NCBI RefSeq assembly: GCF_014170335.1
Contig: NZ_LZZS01000023.1
Coordinates: 32,036-96,035 of the forward strand
Length of the DNA: 64,000 nt
Source: Achromobacter sp. UMC46
Lineage (GTDB): Bacteria > Pseudomonadota > Gammaproteobacteria > Burkholderiales > Burkholderiaceae_B
Reading direction: 5' to 3'
A program made the position numbers and the translations under genes. Each line of letters opens with the position of its first letter. Within the stretch, counting starts at the first letter, position 1. The notes under the pieces are model-generated. The model made no database searches. It saw only the letters and a list, made by a program, of their open reading frames with translations, and had not been told where the DNA came from. Shown in pieces: positions 36,013 through 44,457 of this stretch.

Positions 36013-36813
36013 TTAAGGCTGCAGCACTTCAACCGTGCCGGCGTACGACAAGCGGCGCTTCTTGGCTTGCGGCACCGTCACCTTGGCGTCTTCCATGCCG
36101 GCTTCGATCCAGTACAGGCCGGGTTGCGCCCATTTCACCGAGAACTTGCCGTCCTTGTCCGTCTTCAGCTTGATTTCGCCGACTTTGTCGCGATAGCGGC
36201 TGCCGCCGGGCACCACGTTCACTTCCAGTTCCGCGGCGGGCTTGCCGTCCAGAAGCATCTGGAAGGTGGCTTCTTCGCCAGTGAACAGGTCGTTCGGGTG
36301 CGTGACGGGCGCCAGCTCCAGGCCACGGCCCACCGGCTTGACGGCGGTCGGCTTGCCCGCGGTCACGAAGGTTTCGACGCGGCCCAGGCTTTGCGAGACT
36401 TCCAGCTCTTGGGCGTTGGCGGGCACGGCCTGGGCCATGCCTTCCACCTTGCCAAAGTAGCGCTTGTTCTTGCCGTCTTCCTTCCAGCGGGCGAACACGC
36501 CGTCATTGACGACCGCCACGCGGTAGGTGCCGCTTTGCTTCAACTGCAGGTCGAAGGTGCTGCGCAGCTTGCCGCGGTTCAGATTTTCGGCTTCGGCGGC
36601 ACTGCCGTCCGGCGCGACGACGGCCAGGCCGTCCAGGCGCAGCGGCGCGTGGTTGAAATAGAACTTGTCGTTGCCCACGGCCGCGTCGACCGTGATCCAG
36701 CTGTCGGTGCCCGACAGCACGGTGGAGGACGGCACGATCCAGATGTCATGCGCGTGCGAGGCAAAGGGCAGGCACAGCGCCAGGGTGGCGGCCAGTTTGG
36801 CGGCGTATTTCAT
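36013..36813 (-). CDS. DUF4198 periplasmic protein
   Basis: 266 residues with signal peptide MKYAAKLAATLALCLPFASHA directly followed by HDIWIVPSS, a typical DUF4198 start. The start codon follows AAGGAG. The mostly beta protein ends with a carboxypeptidase-regulatory-like domain (about 170-260: GEEATFQMLLDGKPAAELEVNVV). DUF4198 proteins are common near iron and nickel uptake genes and TonB receptors; the exact role is unsettled. It lies between the flavoprotein and ApbE genes, so it probably assists metal capture or binds the flavoprotein (inference). Confidence 0.84.
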   Translation of the reverse strand: MKYAAKLAATLALCLPFASHAHDIWIVPSSTVLSGTDSWITVDAAVGNDKFYFNHAPLRLDGLAVVAPDGSAAEAENLNRGKLRSTFDLQLKQSGTYRVAVVNDGVFARWKEDGKNKRYFGKVEGMAQAVPANAQELEVSQSLGRVETFVTAGKPTAVKPVGRGLELAPVTHPNDLFTGEEATFQMLLDGKPAAELEVNVVPGGSRYRDKVGEIKLKTDKDGKFSVKWAQPGLYWIEAGMEDAKVTVPQAKKRRLSYAGTVEVLQP

Positions 36814-36845
36814 GGTTGCGCTCCTTAAAGGCGATTCGATGGGCA

Positions 36846-37361
36846 TCAGGGTTTGAGGTCGAGCGCGATGGCGCCCAGTTCGTGTTCGCCGCGCACCGTC
36901 AATTGCTCGGCTTTCTGCGGCGGCCACTGGAAAGGAATGCGCAGCAGTTCGCGGCCGCCGACTTCACGGGCGGCTTCAACCACCACGGCATACTGGCCGG
37001 GCTTGAGGCTGGACAAGGGCTTGCTGGCCGCGTCGAAGCTCAACGCATGCTTGCCTACGGGCTTGGTCGCGCCGCTGACGCCGTCCACCGGGAACTGCTG
37101 GTTGCGGCCGCTGCGGCGCCACCATTGGCGCATGTCCTTCAACCACTCGGTGCCTTCGTTGTTCTTCTTGGCCACGTCGTACCAGACGGCCAGGTCGGTG
37201 GCGACGCTCTGGTCGGGGTTTTCGATCCAGATCGCCACGTAGGGGCGGTGGTACTCGGCCACGTCCAGGCGCGGCACCTCGATGTTCAAGCCGATGTCGG
37301 CGGCGTTGGCCGTTCGGGCGATCAGGCCGGCCAACAGGGCCGGCAAGAGCAGTTTGCGCAT
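36846..37361 (-). CDS. DUF2271 periplasmic protein with FMN-attachment motif
   Basis: 171 residues, signal peptide MRKLLLPALLAGLIARTANA. The motif D93-G-V-S-G-A-T99 matches the ApbE flavinylation consensus Dxx(S/T)GA(S/T), so FMN is expected on Thr99. IGLNIEVPRLDVAEYHRPYVAIWIEN is the DUF2271 core. With PepSY and ApbE in the operon it fits a periplasmic, flavinylated electron carrier that takes electrons through the membrane protein and reduces an extracytosolic acceptor such as a ferric chelate. Motif seen; function inferred. Confidence 0.88.
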   Translation of the reverse strand: MRKLLLPALLAGLIARTANAADIGLNIEVPRLDVAEYHRPYVAIWIENPDQSVATDLAVWYDVAKKNNEGTEWLKDMRQWWRRSGRNQQFPVDGVSGATKPVGKHALSFDAASKPLSSLKPGQYAVVVEAAREVGGRELLRIPFQWPPQKAEQLTVRGEHELGAIALDLKP

Positions 37362-37389
37362 GGAATTCTCCAGGGGCGGATCGATGGAA

Positions 37390-38016
37390 TCAATGGATGA
37401 AGAGCAGGGCCAGGACCACCGGGATCACGACGCCCAGCCCCACCATGGGCCAGGTCGCGCTGCGGTTGCCGGCGTGCATCTTCAGCAGCACCAGCCCGGT
37501 CAGCGAAAAGACCAGACAGGCGACGGCGAAAATGTCCAGGAACCAGCTCCAGGCCAGGCCGGTGTTGCGGCCTTTGTGCAAATCGTTCAGGTACGAGATC
37601 CAGCCGCGGTCGGTGCGTTCGTATTCCACGTCGCCGCTGGCAAGGTCGATGGACAGCCAGGCGTCGCCGCCGGCGCGCGGCAACGACAAATACACCTCGT
37701 CGGCTGACCATTCGGCGGTCTTGCCGGCGGTGGCGGCATCCAGCGATTCGTCCAGCCATTGCGCCACGGGGGCGGGCAAGGGGGCCTTCTTCTGGCCAGG
37801 GGGCGCGGACAACTGCTTCAGCACGGGCTCGGGCAGTTGCGCCTGCCGGCTGGTCACCACGGCTTTGGATTCGATATGCGACGCGTTGTTCAGCGTCAAG
37901 CCGGTGACGGCGAACAGCAGCATCCCCAGCAGGCATAGCGCCGAGCTGATCCAGTGCCATTGATGCAGCGTCTTGAGCCAATAGGCCCGGCGCCGCGGAG
38001 CGGGTTGACTGTCCAT
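37390..38016 (-). CDS. PepSY-associated TM-helix membrane protein
   Basis: 208 residues. The N-terminal segment YWLKTLHQWHWISSALCLLGMLLFAVTGLTLN (about 12-43) has the conserved HQWHW histidines of PepSY-TM proteins. A periplasmic loop (about 45-150) and two C-terminal membrane segments (about 155-178 and 188-207) follow. His residues near the membrane suggest heme or electron transfer. First gene of the operon, preceded by a probable Fur box. Confidence 0.86.
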   Translation of the reverse strand: MDSQPAPRRRAYWLKTLHQWHWISSALCLLGMLLFAVTGLTLNNASHIESKAVVTSRQAQLPEPVLKQLSAPPGQKKAPLPAPVAQWLDESLDAATAGKTAEWSADEVYLSLPRAGGDAWLSIDLASGDVEYERTDRGWISYLNDLHKGRNTGLAWSWFLDIFAVACLVFSLTGLVLLKMHAGNRSATWPMVGLGVVIPVVLALLFIH

Positions 38017-38054
38017 GCGGGATTCGATTTGAAGGGGCGGATTCTAACATTTAA

Positions 38055-38069
38055 TGAGAATTACTCTTA
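38055..38069 (-). promoter_or_regulatory. Probable Fur box upstream of the PepSY-DUF2271-ApbE operon
   Basis: Plus-strand TGAGAAT-T-ACTCTTA, inside AATGAGAATTACTCTTAT, lies 39-53 bases before the PepSY start. TGAGAAT is the common Fur half-site, and the second half is imperfect. The surrounding stretch is AT-rich in an otherwise GC-rich window. It suggests iron repression of the operon. Confidence 0.6.
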
Positions 38070-38205
38070 TAAAACACCTTGATTGGCGAAGATGGAAATT
38101 TCAATCCGTTTCGACGCATGGCCTGGGTTCCGATTCCAGAGGCGTGGCGCCGACGGTACAGCGGCGATAAGATGGGCCACCCGTTACCAACACCGGAGGT
38201 GCGTC

Positions 38206-38757
38206 ATGCTGGAACCGCAATGGGGGGATATTGGTCGTCATTGGGGGTGGGTCGCCTTGCGCGGCGTCGTCGCCATCCTGTTCGGATTGATGGCCTTGTT
38301 CATGCCGGCCATCACCTTGTCGGCGCTGGTGCTGGTCTGGGGCGCGTTCGCGCTGGTCGACGGCGTGCTGGCCCTGATCGCGGGCGTGCGCATCCGCGAC
38401 AACGGCAAACCGCTGTGGGCGCTGATCATCGTTGGCCTGCTGGGCGTGGCCGCCGGCATCGTGACCTTTCTGTGGCCCGGGCTGACCGCCTTGCTGCTGC
38501 TCTACATCATCGCGTTCTGGGCGCTTGCGGCCGGTGTGTTCCAGGTCATCGCGGCCATCCGTTTCCGCAAGGAAATCCGCAATGAATGGCTGCTGGGCCT
38601 GTCCGGCGTGGTCTCGATCCTGTTCGGCGCCATGCTGGTCGTGCAGCCCGGCGCAGGCGCCTTGGCGCTGGTGTGGGTCATCGGCATCTATGCCGTGTTC
38701 TTTGGCATACTGCTGCTGATCTTTTCCCTGCGGCTCAAACAGCACCGCGCCCCGTAG
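38206..38757 (+). CDS. HdeD/DUF308 family membrane protein
   Basis: 183 residues from MLEPQWGDIGRHWGWVALRG, ribosome site CCGGAGG. Six hydrophobic segments form three two-helix repeats (for example LRGVVAILFGLMALFMPAITLSALVLV, then a similar pair, then SGVVSILFGAMLVVQPG). HdeD proteins are linked to acid resistance in E. coli, but the molecular role is unclear. The stop codon lies within the first unit of a 15-bp tandem repeat, and crcB follows 47 bases later. Confidence 0.88.
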   Translation: MLEPQWGDIGRHWGWVALRGVVAILFGLMALFMPAITLSALVLVWGAFALVDGVLALIAGVRIRDNGKPLWALIIVGLLGVAAGIVTFLWPGLTALLLLYIIAFWALAAGVFQVIAAIRFRKEIRNEWLLGLSGVVSILFGAMLVVQPGAGALALVWVIGIYAVFFGILLLIFSLRLKQHRAP

Positions 38758-38790
38758 TACCGCGTCCCTCAGTACCGCGTGCCTCAGTAC
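38746..38790. repeat. Three imperfect 15-bp tandem repeats
   Basis: CGCGCCCCGTAGTAC, CGCGTCCCTCAGTAC and CGCGTGCCTCAGTAC in direct succession, with a degenerate fourth unit up to the crcB start. The first unit contains the HdeD stop codon. Array length could vary between strains. Confidence 0.8.
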
Positions 38791-38804
38791 CCCGCCCCTC
38801 GACC

Positions 38805-39197
38805 ATGTCCGCCTACCAGACCCTGATCCCCCTGAATTTCCTGGCCGTGGGCCTGGGTGCCATCCTGGGCGCCTGGACCCGCTGGCTGGTCAGCCTGTGG
38901 CTGAATGTCGAATCCTGGCCTTGGGGCACGTTCGCCGTGAATCTTGCGGGCGGCTATCTGGTGGGGCTGGCGCTGGCGATGGTGGCGGGGCACCCCGAAT
39001 GGCCGGCCTGGGTGCGCCTGGGCGTCATCACGGGCTTCATGGGCGGCCTGACCACGTTTTCGACCTTCTCGGCCGAAACCGTGGGCATGCTTGAACGCGG
39101 CGCCTACGCCAGCGCGTTGGGCTACGCGGGCCTTAGCCTGGCGGGGTCGTTGGTGCTGACGGCCGCGGGCATCGCCACGGCGCATCTGCTGCGCTAG
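38805..39197 (+). CDS. crcB: Fluoride-specific ion channel CrcB/Fluc
   Basis: 130 residues, four membrane segments. Family motifs are GLGAILGAWTRW, GTFAVNLAGGYLVG and GFMGGLTTFSTFSAET, including the Asn and Phe residues that line the fluoride path. Dual-topology dimers export fluoride. No fluoride riboswitch is recognisable in the 47-base gap upstream. The stop overlaps the convergent hpnE stop by 4 bases. Confidence 0.93.
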   Translation: MSAYQTLIPLNFLAVGLGAILGAWTRWLVSLWLNVESWPWGTFAVNLAGGYLVGLALAMVAGHPEWPAWVRLGVITGFMGGLTTFSTFSAETVGMLERGAYASALGYAGLSLAGSLVLTAAGIATAHLLR

Positions 39198-40531
39198 GCG
39201 CCTGCGTCCAGGTCCGCGCGGGGATTCAGCACGCGAGCGGCCTGCAGGCCGCTTTGCACCGCGCCTTCCAATACGCCAGGGTAGCCCGTGTCGGTCCAGT
39301 CGCCGGCCAGCGCCAGCGTGGGCCAGGGGGTGGAATTCAACGGGCGCGTCAGCCCCGGCACCGCCGCGAAGGTGGCGCGCTTTTCAATCAGCAGTTCGGA
39401 CGCGGTCACTTCCGGCATGGCGGGCAAGCGCGCGGGATGGCGAGCGGCCTGTTCGGCCACCTGGTCGATCAACGCCTCCACCACCTGATGGCGGTTGCGT
39501 TCCGCGATGCTGGTGGCGGCGCTGGCCACCACGGCCAGTTCGCCCGCCTTGGTGTCGCCCGCCAATTGCGCGCGGTCGAACAGCCATTGCCCGACGTGGC
39601 CGCGCGCGGCTTCCTCGCGCAGCATCATCATGGGTTCGGGCAGGCGCCACGGCTCCGCCAGCCGCAGGTTCAGCGTCGCGATGGGCAGGTAGGTGAATGC
39701 CTTCAGGGCATCGAGCAGCCCCGTGGCGCCGGCCTGCCGCAAGGGCGCGTCCAGCAAGCGCGCCGCGAATGCGGGCGGCACCGCCAGCACGGCGGCGTCG
39801 AAACGTTCCTGATTGACGACGATGCCGTCGCCGGACGGGTCCAGCTGGCGCACGGTACTGCCGTAGCGCATCGTGACCTGGCGCGCCGCGGCATCGGGCC
39901 ACAGGGCGGACAAGTCGGTGCAGGGCAGCAGCAGGTCGCTGTCTTCGCGGGTGCCGGCCAGGCTGTCGCGCAGCACGCGGGCAAACAGCGCCGCGCTGGC
40001 CGAGGCGGCCGGCGTGTTCAGCGCCGCCAGGCAAAGGGGTTCCCAGACCTGGCGGATCAGCGCGTCGGACTGCGCGTGGTAGTGCAGCAGATGCAGCACC
40101 GTCCAGTCGCGCGGCGGCATCCAGGACATGGTTTTCAGGCCACGCATCAGGCGCAAGGTCGCGAAGCGGTCGGCCCACGACAGGCCGCGTGCGCGCAGGA
40201 TCGCGATCGCCATGTGCAGCGGGGCGGGCAGGTGCGGGGCCGACAGGCGGAAACGGCCGTCCAGGGAGGCCAGGCGCAACGGCCTGCGCATCAGCAGGGC
40301 ATCGGGGTTGCGGCCCATCCGGCGCATCAGCGCCAGGGTGTGCTTGTAGGCGCCCGACAGCAGATGCTGGCCGTTGTCCAGCGGTGCGTCGAAATCGCCG
40401 TGGAACACGCGGCGGGCGCGGCCGCCGGGCGTGTGGCCAGCTTCGAATACGGTGACCTTGGCGCCGGCTTCACGCAGGGCGACGCTTGCCGCCAGCCCCG
40501 CCCAACCGGCGCCGATTACCGCCGCCTTCAC
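39194..40531 (-). CDS. hpnE: Hydroxysqualene dehydroxylase HpnE
   Basis: 445-residue FAD-dependent amine-oxidase-fold enzyme, last step of the HpnCDE route to squalene. The GTG start at 40531 is chosen because it forms a GTGA overlap with the hpnD stop and begins right before VKAAVIGAGWAGLAASVAL, the dinucleotide-binding motif. FEAGHTPGGRARR follows, then NGQHLLSGAYKHTL, and the C-terminal LALAGDWTDTGYPGVLEGAV. Complete and in family length range. Confidence 0.92.
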   Translation of the reverse strand: MKAAVIGAGWAGLAASVALREAGAKVTVFEAGHTPGGRARRVFHGDFDAPLDNGQHLLSGAYKHTLALMRRMGRNPDALLMRRPLRLASLDGRFRLSAPHLPAPLHMAIAILRARGLSWADRFATLRLMRGLKTMSWMPPRDWTVLHLLHYHAQSDALIRQVWEPLCLAALNTPAASASAALFARVLRDSLAGTREDSDLLLPCTDLSALWPDAAARQVTMRYGSTVRQLDPSGDGIVVNQERFDAAVLAVPPAFAARLLDAPLRQAGATGLLDALKAFTYLPIATLNLRLAEPWRLPEPMMMLREEAARGHVGQWLFDRAQLAGDTKAGELAVVASAATSIAERNRHQVVEALIDQVAEQAARHPARLPAMPEVTASELLIEKRATFAAVPGLTRPLNSTPWPTLALAGDWTDTGYPGVLEGAVQSGLQAARVLNPRADLDAGA

Positions 40532-41391
40532 CGTGCCAACCGGCGGACCAGTCCGCGTCCGCCGCCTACCCAGGTCTTCCATGCCAGCCACAGCTTGCGC
40601 ACCGGCGTCAGCGAAATGCGCTGGTGCAGCACCTGCCAGTTGTCGCGCTCGATCTCGTCGAGCAACGCGTGGTAGATCGCGGCCATCATCAGCCCGGGGC
40701 GCTGCGAGCGGCGGTCGGTTTCAGGCAGATTGCGCATCGCTTCGCGGTAGAGCTCGCGGGCGCGGTCAGCCTGGAACTTCATCAGGGCGCTGAAACGCTC
40801 CGAGTATTCGCCGTTCAGGATGTCCGAAGCCTTGACCTCGAACTGCTGCATCTCGTTGACCGGGATGTAGATGCGGCCGCGGCGCGCGTCGTCGCCCACG
40901 TCCCGGATGATGTTGGTCATCTGGAACGCCAGGCCCAGCTTTTCGGCATAGACCAGCGTCTTGGGATCGCTGTAGCCGAAGACGCCGGCGGACAGTTCGC
41001 CCACCACGCCGGCGGCATGCCAGCAGTATTTGCGCAGGCCCGGCCAATCCAGGTAGCGGGTCTGGTCCAGGTCCATTTCCATGCCGTCGACGACGGCCAG
41101 CAGGCGCTCGCGGGTGATCGAACAGCTTTCCAGATGCGGCTGCAGCGCCCGCGTCACGGGGTGGTCCGGCTTGCCGTCGAACATCTGGTCGACCTGCGTG
41201 CGCCACCAGGCCAGCTTGACGCGGGCCAGCGACGGGTCGGTGCATTCGTCGACCACGTCGTCCACTTCGCGGCAGTACGCATACAGCGCGGTGATCGCGC
41301 GGCGGCGTTCGGGCGGCAGGAACAGGAAAGAGTAGTAGAAGCTGGAACCGCTCTTGGCGGCTTTCTCCTGGCAATATTCGTCAGGGGTCAT
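40528..41391 (-). CDS. hpnD: Presqualene diphosphate synthase HpnD
   Basis: 287 residues, trans-isoprenyl synthase fold. The first aspartate motif is YCREVDDVVDECTD and the second QMTNIIRDVGDDARRGRIYIP, both needed for magnesium-diphosphate binding. FYYSFLFLPPERRRAITALYAY is the substrate-binding start. The enzyme condenses two farnesyl diphosphates to presqualene diphosphate. It overlaps hpnE by 4 bases and follows hpnC. Confidence 0.93.
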   Translation of the reverse strand: MTPDEYCQEKAAKSGSSFYYSFLFLPPERRRAITALYAYCREVDDVVDECTDPSLARVKLAWWRTQVDQMFDGKPDHPVTRALQPHLESCSITRERLLAVVDGMEMDLDQTRYLDWPGLRKYCWHAAGVVGELSAGVFGYSDPKTLVYAEKLGLAFQMTNIIRDVGDDARRGRIYIPVNEMQQFEVKASDILNGEYSERFSALMKFQADRARELYREAMRNLPETDRRSQRPGLMMAAIYHALLDEIERDNWQVLHQRISLTPVRKLWLAWKTWVGGGRGLVRRLAR

Positions 41392-41407
41392 AGATAGGCA
41401 GGGCCTG

Positions 41408-42238
41408 TTACTTGATAGAGCGCCACAGCATGATGGCCCAGTCTTTGGCGCCCAATTCGGGGCGATTCATGAATACATCGTAGCTGCTCGCCTCGATACG
41501 CTCCAGCACGCGCAGCCCGCCTTGCACCACCAGACGCAGCTCCAGGCCGATGCGGCCCGGCAGGCGGCGTGCCAGCGGAGCGCCGAAGTGTAGCAGCGCC
41601 CGCGTGCGTTCGACCTGGAAGGCCATCAGTTCGCGCCAGGCGGGGGTCAGGCGGCAGGCGGCCAGGTCGTCTTCGGTGACGCCGTGGCGGCGCAGGTCTT
41701 CCTGCGGCAGATAGACGCGGTGCTTGTGCCAATCCACCCGCACATCCTGCCAGAAGTTCACCAACTGCAGGCCCGAGCAGATCGCGTCGCTCTCTGCCGT
41801 GTCCTGCGGGGTGGTGGCGTCGAACAGATGCAGCATCAGCCGGCCGACGGGGTTGGCCGAGCGCGCGCAGTAGTCGGCCAGCGCGGCGTAGTCCTCGTAG
41901 CGTTTGACGGTGATGTCCTGCTCGAAGGCGGACAACAGGTCGTAGAACGGCGTGATCGGCAACTGGTGCCGGGCGATGGTCCGGGCCAGCGGCGTGAAGA
42001 TGTCGGCCAGCGGCGGCAGGCCGGGCGGAGGCGTGGCGCCAGGCTCCGCGCCGATGCGATGCAGCTCGGTGCGGAACGCCGCCAGCTGGGCCAGGCGCTC
42101 GCTGTCGGTGGCGCTGCCTTCATCGGCGATATCGTCCGCGGCGCGGGCGAACCGGTAGATATCGGTCACGGCGCCACGCAGCCGGCGCGGCAGCAGCACC
42201 GAGGCGACGGGAAAGTTCTCGTAGTGATCGATAGACAT
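41408..42238 (-). CDS. hpnC: Hydroxysqualene synthase HpnC
   Basis: 276 residues from MSIDHYENFPVASVLLPRRL, the typical HpnC start; the frame is open upstream. Aspartate motifs are IYRFARAADDIADEG and LQLVNFWQDVRVDWHKHRVYLP. It converts presqualene diphosphate to hydroxysqualene, which HpnE turns into squalene for hopanoid synthesis. The squalene-hopene cyclase gene is not in the window. First gene of hpnCDE, divergent from alr. Confidence 0.92.
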   Translation of the reverse strand: MSIDHYENFPVASVLLPRRLRGAVTDIYRFARAADDIADEGSATDSERLAQLAAFRTELHRIGAEPGATPPPGLPPLADIFTPLARTIARHQLPITPFYDLLSAFEQDITVKRYEDYAALADYCARSANPVGRLMLHLFDATTPQDTAESDAICSGLQLVNFWQDVRVDWHKHRVYLPQEDLRRHGVTEDDLAACRLTPAWRELMAFQVERTRALLHFGAPLARRLPGRIGLELRLVVQGGLRVLERIEASSYDVFMNRPELGAKDWAIMLWRSIK

Positions 42239-42369
42239 GATTAGCAGCTCGGGTCGGGTCCCCGGGGACCCTGTCCGCATCATTTTAGAGTAGTCGTTTC
42301 GTGAAGGCACGCTGCCGTCCCGGCGGGGTCGGCGATCAGTTAGACTTAAGCGCCACAGGATCTCACATC

Positions 42370-43497
42370 ATGCCGCGCCCAATTTCCGCCACTGTCTCCG
42401 TTTCCGCCCTTGCGCACAATCTTGCCGCCGTGCGCCGCCACCTTGAACAGACCGCCGCAGCCGCTTCCGGCCTGCCGCCTTCCATCTGGGCCGTCATCAA
42501 GGCCAACGCCTACGGGCACGGCATCGAACAAGCGGTAACGGGGTTTTCCAAGGCGCAGGGCTTGGCGATGCTGGACCTGGACGAAGCCGTGCGCTGCCGC
42601 GAGGCCGGCTGGGGCGGCCCGATCCTGCTGCTTGAAGGCTTCTTCAACCCGTCGGATCTCGATCTGGTCGACCGCTACCACCTCAGCATCACGGTCCACA
42701 ACCGCGAACAGCTGGACATGCTGGCCCGCGCCCGCTTCGCCCGCCGCGTGGACATCATGCTGAAGCTGAACAGCGGCATGAACCGCCTGGGCTTCAGCCC
42801 GGCCGCCTATCCCGCCGCGCACGAACGCGCCTTGCTGCTGCAGCAGCAGGGCACGGTGGGCTCGATCGGCAAGATGACGCACTTCGCCTGCGCCGACGGC
42901 CCCCAGGGCGTGAACGAGCAATTGGCGGTATTTAATTCGGTGACGCATAAGATGCCGGGCACGATCAGCGTCTGCAACTCGGCGGCCACGCTGCGTTTCG
43001 CCGACATCGCCATCGGTTCGCCCACGCAGACGCATTGGGTGCGCCCCGGCATCTGCCTGTATGGCGCCTCGCCGTTCGCCGATGCCGACGCCGCCACGTT
43101 CGGCCTGAAGCCGGCCATGTCGCTCGCTTCCGAGATCATCGCGGTGCAAGAGCTCAAGGCGGGCGACTCGGTCGGCTACGGCGCCATCTTCCGCGCCGAA
43201 CGCGCCATGCGCGTCGGCATCGTCGCCTGCGGCTATGCCGACGGCTACCCGCGCCATGCTGCGACCGGCACGCCGGTCGTCGTGGCGGGCATCCGTACCC
43301 AATTGGTCGGCCGCGTCTCCATGGACATGCTGATCGTCGACCTGGACCCCATCCCGGCGGCCGGCGTCGGTGCGCCCGTGACGCTCTGGGGCGAAGAGGG
43401 CCCCTCGGTCGACGAAGTGGCCCAGGCCGCCGGCACCATCGGCTACGAGCTCCTCTGCGCCCTGGCGCCTCGCGTCCCTGTCACCCGGGACGCCTGA
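42370..43497 (+). CDS. alr: Alanine racemase
   Basis: 375-residue PLP enzyme making D-alanine for peptidoglycan. The PLP lysine is in [18 protein letters not shown] and the second catalytic base Tyr in [14 protein letters not shown]. The start [21 protein letters not shown] gives the family's usual N-terminus; in-frame sequence upstream is shadow. Lys-Tyr pair, GYADGYPR and [12 protein letters not shown] are all intact. A strong hairpin terminator lies 124 bases past the stop. Confidence 0.94.
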   Translation: MPRPISATVSVSALAHNLAAVRRHLEQTAAAASGLPPSIWAVIKANAYGHGIEQAVTGFSKAQGLAMLDLDEAVRCREAGWGGPILLLEGFFNPSDLDLVDRYHLSITVHNREQLDMLARARFARRVDIMLKLNSGMNRLGFSPAAYPAAHERALLLQQQGTVGSIGKMTHFACADGPQGVNEQLAVFNSVTHKMPGTISVCNSAATLRFADIAIGSPTQTHWVRPGICLYGASPFADADAATFGLKPAMSLASEIIAVQELKAGDSVGYGAIFRAERAMRVGIVACGYADGYPRHAATGTPVVVAGIRTQLVGRVSMDMLIVDLDPIPAAGVGAPVTLWGEEGPSVDEVAQAAGTIGYELLCALAPRVPVTRDA

Positions 43498-43564
43498 AAG
43501 CACTGATTCCCCTCCCGTCCGGCATCGCCAGGCGGGGTCCGTTCCGGAGTGTCCGGCGTGCAAG

Positions 43565-43579
43565 AATTGCTACGCAATT
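43565..43579. repeat. Short inverted repeat upstream of the SDR gene
   Basis: AATTGC-TAC-GCAATT, a 6-bp perfect inverted repeat in the alr-SDR gap, 97 bases before the SDR start. It could be a regulator site for the SDR gene. No regulator gene adjoins it. Confidence 0.4.
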
Positions 43580-43620
43580 TACAAGACAGCCGACGCCGGA
43601 TGGTGTCTACTTACAAAAAC

Positions 43621-43643
43621 CGGGCGCTCAAGCGCCCGTTTTT
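43621..43643 (+). terminator. Rho-independent terminator after alr
   Basis: CGGGCGCT-CA-AGCGCCCG followed by TTTTT, and preceded by ACAAAAAC, so it may work in both directions. It sits only 33 bases before the SDR start codon, so any SDR transcript starting upstream must read through it. Confidence 0.8.
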
Positions 43644-43675
43644 GACCCAGAACACAGACTACGAGGTTTCCACCC

Positions 43676-44395
43676 ATGAAGGACAAATGCGTGCTCATCA
43701 CGGGCGCCACGAAAGGCATAGGCTGGGCGCTCACGCAGCGGCTGTCCGACATGGGTTGTCATGTGGTCGGCATCGCCCGCAACACGACGGATGTGGACTT
43801 CCCGGGCTACCTCTACGCCTGTGACCTGGCCGACGCCGGGCGCACGGAAGAGGTCCTGCGCGAAATCCGCGACAAATTCCCCGTGGACGCCGTGGTCAAC
43901 AACGTGGGCATCGCGTCGCCCCAGCCGCTGGGCGAAATCGATCTGGCCACGCTCTATAACGTGCTGGACTTGAACGTGCGGGTCGCGGTGCAGGTGACGC
44001 AGGCTTTCGTCGAATCCATGAAAGTGCGCCGCGCCGGCCGCATCGTCAACGTGGTCAGCCGCGCCATCTATGGCGGCCTGGACCGCACGGCCTATTCGGC
44101 CGCCAAGAACGCGCTGGTCGGCTGCACCCGCACCTGGGCGCTGGAACTGGCCGAATACGGCGTCACCGCCAACGCGGTCGCGCCTGGCCCGATCGAAACC
44201 GAAATGTTCCGCGCCACGCGTCCGGCGGGCAGCGACGGTGAAAAGCGCGCGCTGGCCTCGGTGCCCATGAAACGCCTGGGCACGCCGGCCGAAGTCGCCG
44301 CCGCCATCGCCTTCCTGCTGTCGGACGATGCCGGCTTTATCACCGGCCAAGTGCTCGGCGTGGACGGCGGCGGCAGTCTGGGCGGACGCTCGTAA
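43676..44395 (+). CDS. SDR-family oxidoreductase
   Basis: 239-residue short-chain dehydrogenase/reductase. The cofactor motif is LITGATKGIGWAL (about 7-19), NNVG at 75-78, catalytic Ser in VNVVSRAIYGG and YSAAK for Tyr/Lys. The C-terminus has DGGGSLGGR. Fold and chemistry (NAD(P)-dependent alcohol/ketone interconversion) are certain; the substrate is not. It stands alone between the alr terminator and the sensor kinase. Confidence 0.9.
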   Translation: MKDKCVLITGATKGIGWALTQRLSDMGCHVVGIARNTTDVDFPGYLYACDLADAGRTEEVLREIRDKFPVDAVVNNVGIASPQPLGEIDLATLYNVLDLNVRVAVQVTQAFVESMKVRRAGRIVNVVSRAIYGGLDRTAYSAAKNALVGCTRTWALELAEYGVTANAVAPGPIETEMFRATRPAGSDGEKRALASVPMKRLGTPAEVAAAIAFLLSDDAGFITGQVLGVDGGGSLGGRS

Positions 44396-44457
44396 GCGGG
44401 CACGGGGACGGCGGCGCCTTCGCCTTGCGCACCGCAATTCCACGGACGGGATTGCCC

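Noticed and set aside
38758..38804. Fluoride riboswitch before crcB
   Set aside because: The 47-base gap is filled by 15-bp tandem repeats and lacks the conserved fluoride-aptamer core.
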